Under the pieces are notes generated by a model, which saw only the letters and a list, made by a program, of their open reading frames with translations, made no database searches and had not been told where the DNA came from. This document shows positions 10,501-22,500 of a DNA stretch of 38,686 nt, piece by piece. The DNA lies in NCBI RefSeq assembly GCF_000485595.1, contig NW_014577799.1, positions 2,079 through 40,764 on the forward strand. Reading direction: 5' to 3'. Made by a program: the position numbers and the translations under genes. The stretch is from Priapulus caudatus (taxonomy: Eukaryota; Priapulida; Priapulimorpha; Priapulimorphida; Priapulidae). How positions within the stretch are numbered: the stretch's first letter is position 1; each line of letters starts with the position of its first letter.

Positions 10501-13500
10501 CAAAGGTGTGAAGAAGGGAAACAATGAAAACACACGAGCACGAATAGGTTACATTAATCACCGCACACATTTTTTCTTGCTAGATCACAGATCTATGTAC
10601 ACAGCATGAACATCTAGGCCACATTGAAACATAAAATGCACACATGTGGATTTTATGGTTTTGTTAAACATGTGAAGTACCAAGTCGCAGAGTATAATTC
10701 ACTAACAGGACAATGTAACTTCGTTCACATCAAGTTCGGACTACATGACATGAGATACAAGCAAGAGCGTATTACGCATTAAAGGGTTACTTTCCTCTAG
10801 AATTTGAGAGTATATTATGATAGTAGATTTATAAATAATAGCACATACCTATAAATATCTATAATTACGCATTCACGTTTGTCATAAAACAACATTGAAT
10901 TTCGAAATCTTTATTTTTTGGGCGCGAACATGACATGCATGACCGTGCTGCCACCCTGAAAAAGTTGCGCATTTGCCAATTTATTTTGCACGTAACAGAC
11001 CAAGGGCTAACCACAAAAGTGCAATGATATTTATACCTAAATGCTATTTAACCGAACGATATTCATTTTAGGACAAATTTATCCATATTGTAACTGAAAC
11101 TATATGTCGTTTATAAGATATTGCAATCCTTCTGCTCTTAAATTAATAAATAAGAAACACCCTCGGTCTGTAGCCTGCAGCCGAAACGTTGCTTTGCGCA
11201 ACTTTTTCAGTGGGTGTGCTGCCAGTGGCTCCACCGTCATTGTAATCAACGATATAGCCGTCAGTTTTAAAAATATTTTTAAAAATATTTCTAATAAATA
11301 TTGAACTATAAAACTTTTTATGAAGCGTAATTTTAACCTATCTTAGCTGAAAGTAGCTGAAGAACCTAGAGAAATGTATCCCTTTAATTATATACTTAAT
11401 ACGCTCTTGATACAAGTGATAAGGAAAACACAAACTGCTTTACAGAGACAATTAAGTCTCAACCAATTAGTCAACTTACAATGTAAGCTTTGCTGTTGTC
11501 TTTGATGGCATCGGCTATCCCTGATGGTGAATCATCAATATGATATAGCCTAGAAGAAGCCAAAACCATAAATTACCTTCTAAATAATATATTCAGATTA
11601 TAATATTAGGCTTGATTTAAGAACACAAAACAAGTTAAGTTAATTAAACAAATTAAGCAAGCCAACAATTTAATACCAGTTATCTTTAAAAAAATGTGTG
11701 TCCTGCTAATAGAAAGCTACTAAAAATAACAAATTTAAACATGGAATATCGCAGTTCGTAAATAAATTCCAACCATGGAATACTATTCTTATATGGGCCA
11801 CATTAATTACACAGACATAACATGCAGACGCGCACAAACAAGAATATATGTGCGAGTTTCATTTCACCTTTCTCTGCCCATTGGCTTTTTGCCAGCTATC
11901 TCCATGGCAGCCAGCTGCTTTGGGATTTTGAACTGCCACACGTAGAATGCTTCCTTGGATGCAGCAAAGATATGCGTGGTCGTCATGGTGACATACATAG
12001 GCTCTATGTCTATGTACTTGGTATCGAGTGGCGTGCCAATGGAGTTGCAGAGAATCAGAACACACTATAGAGAAATATGTAATGTCATAAATAAGATTAC
12101 AGACGATGATTACAGGCGTATACATTCCATGATCAATGTTTCAACGGCTTATTATGAATAGCATATATTATAAAATTATTATTAATGCATATGAATAATT
12201 TCAATCACTGAGTGCAGCCACGTGAATATAGACACGTGCACGCACGCACACATGTACGCACGCACACATGTACGCACGTACCAATGCACATATATACAAA
12301 CACAATGCCAACATTTATTGCCAAAAACACAATTCTGCACTTGTTTGAGCCCTATCGTGAGTAATAAGTTGGTAAACTGCAAATACCTATCAATTCCTGT
12401 GCAATACACAATCAATCGGTTAATAGGAAACTTATCAAACGCAAGAAACATAATGAACTCTACTTTAGATCAGCCTGAGTTTTTGGATTTAAAATCTTTT
12501 ACAAACTACGACATTCACACTACACACAAGCATGTGCACCACTGACTACAGCTTATTTTCTGAAAGAAACAAAGCCTTTCTCCAAAGTGTCAAAATAGCA
12601 TTCGAATTTATAATTTAGTGTAAAGTACATTTCATGGTTCTTCGATATAATAACGAAAATGATTAGTTATGAAAAAGTTACTACGTACTAGAACAATATC
12701 TATTGGGTCAAAAGGAACCATGCAAGCTGCTTAGATCTGTAGTACAGGCACTCTCCCTCTGAATAAATAATCAGTGATGTAGATAACTCATTTTGCCTGG
12801 GGGTAAGCCACACACAGTTTGTTTTCTGGGCAGTTTACCACAGCCAGGTTTCCATTGGTTATTGGCCATGTTTTAGAATCTACATTGGGCTGGCAGGGGC
12901 GACTGACCCCGCCATTGTCCCCTCCAGTACCTACGACCCTGATAATATAAACCAAACAAATGCCTACCTGCCCATTTGTCGAGTCATCTTCTCTAGTCGC
13001 TAGGCAACACTGATCACCACATGCTGATATTGATAAGAGATTCTTCACATACTTAATATATTTCTGTAAGTAAATATGATATATATTAATTCAATAAACG
13101 TCTAAAATATCACAAAGCTATTAATATGTCAAAATAAACAGCATATAATCACTATGGACCTCTTAAACAGTAGTTGAATTTAATGTGCATAACAATTTTA
13201 TATGCACTAATACTATGTTACTATGTTACCAAGCTATTCAAAAAATGAATATAGACACGTGCACGCATGCACACATGTACGCACGTACCAATGCACATAT
13301 ATACAAACACAATGCCAACATTTATTGCCAAAACACAATTCTGCACTTGTTTGAGCCCTATCGTGAGTAATAAGTTGGTAAACTGCAAATACCTATCAAT
13401 TCTTGTGCAATACACAATCAATGGGTTAATAGGAAACTTATCAAATGCAAGAATCATAATGAACTCTACTTTAGATCAGCCTGAAATAAAGAGTTTTGGA

Positions 13501-16500
13501 TTTAAAATCTTTTACAAACTACGACATTCACACTACACACAAGCATGTGCACCACTGACTACAGTTTATTTTCTCAAAGAAACAAAGCCTTTCTCCAAAG
13601 TGTCAAAATAGCATTCGAATTTATAATTTAGTGTAAAGTAAATTTCATGGTTCTTCGATATAATAACGAAAATGATTAGTTATGAAAAATTTACTACGTA
13701 CTAGAACAATATCTATTGGGTCAAAAGGAACCATGCAAGCTGCTTAGATCTGTAGTACAGGCACTCTAAATAATCAGTGATGTAGATAACTCATTTTGCC
13801 TGGGGGTAAGCCACACACAGTTTGTTTTCTGGGCAGTTCACCACGGCCAGGTTGCATTGGTTATTGGCCATGTTTTAGAATCTACATTGGGCTGGCAGGG
13901 GCGACTGACCCGCCATTGTCCCCTCCAGTACCTACGACCCTGATAATATAAACCAAACAAATGCCTACCTGCCCATTTGTCGAGTCATCTTCTCAGTCGC
14001 TAGGCAACACTGATCACCACTGCTGATATTGATAAGAGATTCTTCACATACTTAATATATTTCTGTAAGTAATTATGATATATATTAATTCAATAAACGT
14101 CTAAAATATCACAAAGCTATTAATATGTCAAATAACAGCATATAATCACTATGGACCTCTTAAACAGTAGTTGAATTTAATGTGCATAACAATTTTATAT
14201 GCACTAATACTATGTTACCAAGCTATTCAAAAAATTTCTTGATCCAAAGCATTTTGTAGTTTTTCTATTACAAAGATATTAATCTTTTGTAGTGTGTATG
14301 TTATATGATATTCCCACATCGATTTTATAGTGGCTTATTTTATTCTCTCACTTACTGATGCCAATTGTAGGCTACTAAATATAATAATCCAGTACATAAG
14401 TGTGCACACCTCACCACTGCTCCAGTTCCAGAAAACCACACAGTGTTCTGCCTTTTCTGGTTTTAGAAATGCATACACTACAGTATTGGTACAATATCCC
14501 CACTGGAAAAGAGAAAATAATTACACATTAACGTAAATGTAGGACAGATAAATTGTATAATAATATATAAATTGTTAACACACTCAAAAAGAACCATCAA
14601 GTTTTGATTCTCTTACTTTTTCAAACTTGTTACTTTCTGTTTCTCCTACTTACAATTATCTACAGGCATTATTGGAATACATATAAATGAGAAATGGCTT
14701 ATAAACATAAGAACACTGAAATCAAAACACGAAATTATGACTGTGAATCTGCAGAGGGGGATCTTGCCTTGTAGTCGGGCCGGATGTTTGCAAAGTAGAT
14801 GAAAGAGTCTACCGCCATCGCAATCCTCAGTCCTCCTCCTTCCATGAGCAGGAGGAGAGTTTCTGACCTGGCACCTTTAGTGTGCGTAGATGCTGCAATT
14901 ATGTCCACCAGAAATTTAACATTGTGATGACTACTCATGACTAAAAAGAATTGCAAAGTATCAAATATACCGTCTATAGATATTGAATTATTGTATTTTT
15001 AGCTTTTTTTATTTGCCCTAATAAATCACACACGACTGAAACATGAATACTCCGAAAACTCAATATAGATACTAAATCTAACCTGCATATAATAACATTA
15101 ATGTATTTTCATAGTGTGACGCTATTATGAATTGCATTGAAAACACTAAGAAAATGTTTCCTATAGACTCAAACATTGAATACTTGTATACTCGTGTGAC
15201 CCTTTTCTGTAGTCAGCGTGAACTTACCTCCCCACGGTGTATAGAACTGAACGACATTGACGTTCTTGTCTGCTCCTGCGTAGCGCTGTGACCCACCAAT
15301 GGCCAACACACTACCCATGTGGTTCCAGTTCAACACAGTCACAATCATGCCCGTATCCAGCAGTACAGGCTCTGTTATACCAGTCAATGATGTCATGCAA
15401 TGTGAGGGAAATATAAGTAGTTCTGGCACAGATTTATGAAACGATATAGATTGTTTTTTATTCCAAGAAATAATCATGACAACAAACAGTATACATACCA
15501 GTATACAATATACATGTCTATTTAATATATAAAATAAGAACCAATATATAATTTAATATATAAAAACATTAAATGAAAAGGAAACATGTAGGCCATTTAC
15601 CGTCATCCCCTTCGAACCTCATGATCTGGCAGCGGCCATTTCTCATAACAAATAGCCAGGCATGGGCAATTCGGATTCACGTAGCCTTCGCGACCACTGT
15701 ACCAATGTATTCGCGCAAGATGAATGGCGCCTGTCACGTTGGTTAGGCAGTAGATCTCAATTTTCTCTGTAAGTTTCAATGATGAGATTTATTAACTGAA
15801 ATGATGTATCACATGATTTTTACCCTTATTCAAATGAATATATATATTAAATAACAAAAAGTGAACTGCATAAAATCAACAAACCATGACGTATCGAATG
15901 TTTAGCTCCCACGTCATAACCCTAATTCCGATTTTAGCAACTAATAGAGTAAACCAGAAATTATATTGTAAGCAGTTTTCCTTACAGTATTCATAACAGT
16001 ATATGTACTTACAACGATGATTCCCATGTTGTCATATATATGCACCTCCCCATTTGTGAGACCAAACACGAGAAGTTACTATCTGGTGACCACTAAAATG
16101 TATGACAAAATTATCTATTTCAGCTGATGCTATAATACTAACAATCGTGATTTTAAATTCTGATTTCTAACAGTTTCCATTTTAATTCAACATAAAGCAA
16201 TTTCTGTAATATGGGCCTCAGGTATGGTCCTAAATAGCATAGCAGTATCAGTGCTATAGGGTCTACATTCTCAACAATGTGACTATATCACTTACTGCTA
16301 CATGCGTCAGATTCATCCTTTTAAATCTTTACCCCAGATTCTTTGTCCATCTACTGAACAACAATCACTGCACCTGAAAGCAAAAAGATACAATTATTAC
16401 ATTCTGTGCTGCTTATGATGGCTTAGCTACTTGCTCGTTTATTGAAAGGTGTCATTACCCTAATTTAGAGCATAAAAAGTATATGAAAAATGACGATTTG

Positions 16501-19500
16501 TGATGGCAAAACATTACATGCAAGTTTTAAATGAGATCGAGGTTTACAATTCTGGAGTGGCACATTTTGTCCTTGATGTGCTTCTCATGTCATTGAGAGA
16601 AGCTAAAATATTTATTAAATTTTATAAATATTATTAATGGAATGATAAAGGTACATCCTCATATCGATGCAGATCTTCTGCCCCTCCTTGTTCCAGCACA
16701 TGTCGCCGGACTACAGACTTATTTCTATTGTTAATCATCTCTTCAAACATTGATCTGGAAATCAAACAATTATTTAGGTTGCCACTTAATCAATTAATAC
16801 ATTATTTGTAATCAATAGTATCAGTGAATGGATTTAAGCTTAAAATAAAACTTTGTGATAGTCTTTTAATATATTCAAATAGTTTGGTGGCATTCTATCG
16901 AATAATTTCACGGACAATCCATTTGTTATATTGATAAGGCACATGTGTAAAGCTTATTAGCAAAAAGGCAAACCTTTACATCATCAGACAATGATGAGTC
17001 CATACTTGTCACTAGTTGTCAGCTTCTGATATTGATCATTCATCTGACTACTTGAACAGAACCTAGTGACGTAAAATTGTTAGTAAGAAATACAGATGTT
17101 TATATCAATAAAGAACTCCTAGGATTAGTTAATACATTTATGTAACATTGTTTGATAACATATATTATAATAAATACATCCAAAAATATTTTAACTAGAT
17201 TCCACATAGTGTTATATCTAGAAATTTAATAAATGCTTAACCTTCTAATTCACATTTGATATTATTCACACATGTATTACTATTATTTTATATTTTTATA
17301 GGTATAGACTTTGTTCGAGAATAAGTGTACATAAAATAAAGTATTGATATAATAAGTCCTATACTAAAAAAAAGTGCCGCAGTGCGACATGCAGTAGCGG
17401 ATTATCTATGGGGCAAAGGGCATTTGCCCCCGCGCCTACAAGTCGGACCGGCCCTAAAGTGTTGTGACTACAAAAAAAATATACTGTTTATTATTTTTTC
17501 CAAAGTATATCTTGGCCGGCCCCTACCACTTTCATATGACTACATTTGTTTTTGCTTCTACTTGTTTATCATTTCTCCGTGTTTTGTGTGTACATTGCAG
17601 CAGCTAGGAATAATATTACTTTAAGGTAGCTATGGGGTTAAAACTACCAATTTTTCAAAATATGATTTTTTTAATTTTTAACTTCTACAATTATTTTAGA
17701 ACGTTTCCTTTCATTTTTCAACATTAATTGCTTATAATTATCCACTAAACAGGTCTAAAACATTATATGCTTATGGGAAGGGGGCGGGCGTGGCATGGGC
17801 GGCCAAAGATATGATATGCCCCCGGCCAGCGCAACTGTTAATCCGGCGCTGGCGACATGGCTCATCTGGTGTCTGTGTTCTGCTGATAAATTCATTGTTG
17901 CATAGAAGACGTCTTATACATAAGTTTCTTTATTTTGTTTGACTTTCGTAGCAATTCGAACAAATATATCAGCTACACTTCGCACCCACCTAATCTCTAT
18001 GGCTAATTCTAATAACAAGAATAATAATAACAATTCAAATACAAAGTTAATGAATGACATGACGTTGACATAAAAGATTTCAACATATGAGCATAGATCT
18101 TCAAGTTTAATTAGAGGAGGCGGGGGTCCTTCTCTCCACCTCCCTCCCCACTGCATCCCACCTCTCACCTCCTCCCCCTGCCTCCCACTTCACTCCCTTG
18201 CCTCTCACTTCACCCCTTACCTCCCATCTCCTCCCCTGCCTTCCACCTCCCTCCCCTGCCTCCACCTCCCATCCCTTGCACCATCTCGCTGACCTAATTG
18301 TACCCCGTTTCCCGCTCGCATACACACCGTATCACCGTTTTCTGTTCCCCGTCTCAATTTACTACTCTCTCTCTCTCTCTCTTTATCTTAGACTTTCTCT
18401 CTCTCTCTCTTTATCTTAGACTTTCTCTCTCTCTCTCTTAATTATATAAATTTTAAAAAAAAACAGCGATTATGCATTTTACTGCCCCCAAATAATACTT
18501 CGTTCCTATGCCCTGAGTGTAACAGCCATAGAAAAATAATATATAGTGTCTCTAATATTTCTATGGTAACAGTTATGTTCGCCATAACTCGTAATGGATA
18601 CGCACGCATAGCTACATGATTATGTTAAGATTCAGATGAAAAGTAAATATATATTATATCGGTACTAGTTACGTATGCAAAGTTACATGAGAATAAAATC
18701 TAATTAACTAGGCTATTAGTGCGCGTGCAAGTGTAATCAATAATCAAGATTGCATCGCCCTTCTTCAGATACCCTAACTAACTCCTGGGGAGTTGCTGAA
18801 ATGCTACAGGCTAAAATCCAAGTAAGTATATTCAGGCAGGCGATAATTTCGCTCAGCTGTGAGTTAACACATGTGCATTGCAGGTTGCCAGGCAATAATT
18901 ATGATTAGAAGAGTGCCAGCCATGGGCTGCCTCATGTTTTTGCCTACCCACGCGAGCATTCACTGATTCAGCCTTCAGGGTGCTATAGACAGATGCTTTA
19001 GAAAATAATATGATTTTAAGGGAGCGTAAACCTTGTTCAACAAACATTTGCCTTTGCCATTAAACTGTGCAACTGTAGCCTCACATTCACACAGGTATGG
19101 GCTCTATAATATCAAAAACAGTTCAGTCTTTGTTAACAGTCAACAAATCAATGTTTAACCCTCCTCCTTGAGGGTCAAAAGGTTATCCGACACTTACTCT
19201 TGCATGTCAGCGGAAAGTACATTTCATGGTCCTTTCAATAAAGCCATAAAATGGTAGGCACCGCTGAAACAAAAAAGTTTTTCAATCGCTCCGTCAGACA
19301 TGTCCACAGAAATGTCTAAAATCTGCCCTGCGCCCATTGACATTTACCTGTAACCTCCATTTCGGCCACAGTGATGGCTTTTCCTTAAAAGTTAAATTAA
19401 GTTAAATCTTCCCGCGACTTCATACGCATAAGCGCATAGTACATGGCGCATAGGGCGTGCCATCTCCGTTCAGTAACCTGAGGCCCCGTAGCTGCTTTCA

Positions 19501-22500
19501 CAGCAAATGTACAGTAGGGGGTTAGTCACTTGGTAGCACTGCGAGTTAACTTGCCACACTCTATCTCTATTTGCTGAATGCTAAGCAGAGAAGCCATGTG
19601 TACATTTTTCAAGTCTTGGTATGACCCGGCGGGGAGTTGAACCCCCGACCTTCCACATAAGAGGCGAGCACTCAACCATTGAGCCATCGCAGTGGTACTT
19701 GCTAGGATGGCTTTTCCTACCGTGATGCTATACACTGACTATCACGAGCCTAGGTCGAGCCGTTTAGATTTGTGCCACAATTCTGCATTTCTTCCCTATA
19801 CCTTAAGTTAGGAGAATGTTCCCCTTCTTTTACACCTCTTGACCTTTTGACCCCCGCTTCGACATCCCAACTCGTTTCGGATTACCCCCCCCCCCCACGT
19901 CCGACTTTCAAATCCGTACGTCGAGCCGTTTAGATTTGTGCCNNNNNNNNNNNNNNNNNNNNNNNNNATTCTTGATCCAAAGCATTTTGTAGTTTTCTAT
20001 TACCAAAGATATTAATCTTTTGTAGTGTGTATGTTATATGATATTCCCACATCGATTTTTATAGTGGCTTATTTTATTTCTCTCACTTACTGATGCCAAT
20101 TGTAGGCTACTAAATATAATAATCCAGTACATAAGTGTGCACACCTCACCACTGCTCCAGTTCCAGAAACCACACAGTGTTCTGCCTTTTCTGGTTTTAG
20201 AAATGCATACACTACAGTATTGGTACAATATCCCCACTGGAAAAGGATATAATTTCACATTAACGTAAATGTAGGACAGATAAATTGTTATATAATTATA
20301 TAAATTGTTAACACACTCAAAAAGAACCATCAAGTTTTGATTCTCTTACTTTTTCAAACTTGTTACTTTCTGTTTCTCCTACTTACAATTATCTTACAGG
20401 CATTATTGAATACATATAAATGAGAAATGGCTTATAACATAAGAACACTGAAATCAAACACGAAATTATGACTGTGAATCTGCAGAGGGGGGATCTTGCC
20501 TTGTAGTCGGGCCGGATGTTTGCAAAGTAGATGAAGAGTCTACCGCCATCGCAATCCTCAGTCTCCTCCTTCCATGAGCAGGAGGAGAGTTTCTGACCTG
20601 GCACCTTTAGTGTGCGTAGATGCTGCAATTATGTCACCCCAGAAATTTAACATTGTTGATGACTACTCATGACTAAAAAAGAATTGCAAAGTATCAAATA
20701 TACCGTCTATAGATATTGAATTATTGTATTTTTTAGCTTTTTTATTTGCCCTAATAAAATCTACCACACGACTGAAACATGAATACTCCGAAAACTCATA
20801 TAGATACTAAATCTAATCCTGCATATAATAACATTAATGTATTTTCATAGTGTGACGCTATTATGAATTGCATTGAAAACACTACGAAAATGTTTCCTAT
20901 AGGAACTCCAAACATTGAATACTTGTATACTCGTGTGACCTTTTTCTGTAGTCAGCGTGAACTTACCTCCCCATACGGTGTATAGAACTGAACGACATTG
21001 ACGTTCTTGTCTGCTCCTGCGTAGCGCTGTGACCCACCAATGGCCAACACACTACCCATGTGGTTCCAGTTCAACACAGTCACAATCATGCCCGTATCCA
21101 GCAGTACAGGCTCTGTTATACAGTCAATGATGTCATGCATGTGAGGGAAATATAAAGTAGTTCTGGCACAGATTTATGAAACGATATAGATTGTTTTTTA
21201 TTCCAAGAAATAATCATGAGCAACAAACAGTATACATACCAGTATACAATATGCATGTCATTTATATATTAAAATAATACCAATATATAATTTAATATAT
21301 GAAACATTAAATGAAAAGGAAACATGTAGGCCATTTACCGTCATCCCCTTCGAACCTCATGATCTGGCAGCGCGCCATTCTCATAACAAATAGCCAGGCA
21401 TGGGCATACGGATTCACGTAGCCTTCGCCGACCACTGTACCAATGTATTCGCGCAAGATGAATGGCGCCTGTCACGTTGGTTAGGCAGTAGATCTCCAAT
21501 TTTCTCTGTAAGTTTCAATGATGAGATTTATTAACTGAAATGATGTATCACATGATTTTTACCCTTATTCAAATGAATATATATATTAAATAACAAAAAG
21601 TGAACTGCATAAAATCAACAAACCATGACGTATCGAATGTTTAGCTCCCACGTCATAACCTAATTCCGATTTTAGCAACTAATAGAGTAAACAGAAATTA
21701 TATTGTTAAGCAGTTTTCCTTACAGTATTCATAACAGTATATGTACTTACAACGATGATTCCCATGTTGTCATATATTGCACCTTCCATTTGTGAGACCA
21801 ACACGCAGAAGTTTACTATCTGGTGACACTAAAATGTATGACAAAATTATCTATTTCAGCTGATGCTATAATACATAACAATCGTGATTTAAATTCTATG
21901 ATTTCTAACAGTTTCCATTTAATTCAACATAAAGCAATTTCTGTAATATGGGCCTCAGGTAAATGCGTCCTAAATAGCATGCACGTTATCAAAGTTGCAT
22001 AAGGTTCCTACCATTACTCAAACAAAGCTAAACTTTCAGTGTTTGGTCTCACAAGATTAGGAGAGCGTGCATATTTAATGACAACATGGAATCATCGTTG
22101 TAGCAGTAATATACGTTATTGAATTACTGTAAGGAAAACTGCCCTCAACAATAAAATTTTCTGCGGTTTACTTCTATTTTGAGACCTTTGGACTTAATCA
22201 TACGCGTTAACTATATGTCATATAACACTGGTGTATGTACCGGTAGGGAATGTCACTTACCATACATTCAGGTACTACTGTCTTCTACCCCACATGTTTA
22301 GTGTGCGTTTGGTCAATTTTTATCGGTGCTCAATCTACACTCTATTCGCTATATGTTCACTGAGATAAATAATTGCATCAATGATTTGAGAATTATTAAC
22401 ACATTCTGTTGCTCTATGATGCTTAGCCTAGACTTGCTCGTTTTATTGAAACGGTGTCATTTACCCTATTTAGAGCATAAAAAGTTATGATAAAAATGAC

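Larger units (their letters stand above)
12224..14236. repeat. 1-kb direct tandem duplication containing WDR35 exon 12
   Basis: Unit 1 is 12224-13246, unit 2 13247-14236. Both start at gaatatagacacgtgcacgc and end at accaagctattcaaaaaa. They are nearly identical, differing mainly by single-base losses in unit 2 and a short CACGCA microsatellite contraction. The units abut exactly, so this is either a recent tandem duplication or an assembly overlap that was not merged. Confidence 0.9.
14237..19942. repeat. Large repeat unit A, copy 1 (WDR35 exons 4-11 plus 2.8 kb intron)
   Basis: Begins tcttgatccaaagcattttg and runs to the N gap. The same order of sequence, with many small indels, is at 24506-30574: exons 11-4, a hAT-type MITE, a C/T-rich tract, a (CT)n microsatellite and a tRNA-derived SINE. 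The first 2 kb is repeated again at 19968-21960, and a further 0.6 kb at 22380-22960. Confidence 0.88.

Noticed and set aside
11104-11304. 66-codon frame as a gene
   Set aside because: It lies inside the arm of a palindromic element and has no family resemblance.
19633-19690. True tRNA gene
   Set aside because: A and B boxes are present, but no pairing acceptor stem was seen and the sequence continues into a shared repeat body in both copies; a SINE fits better.
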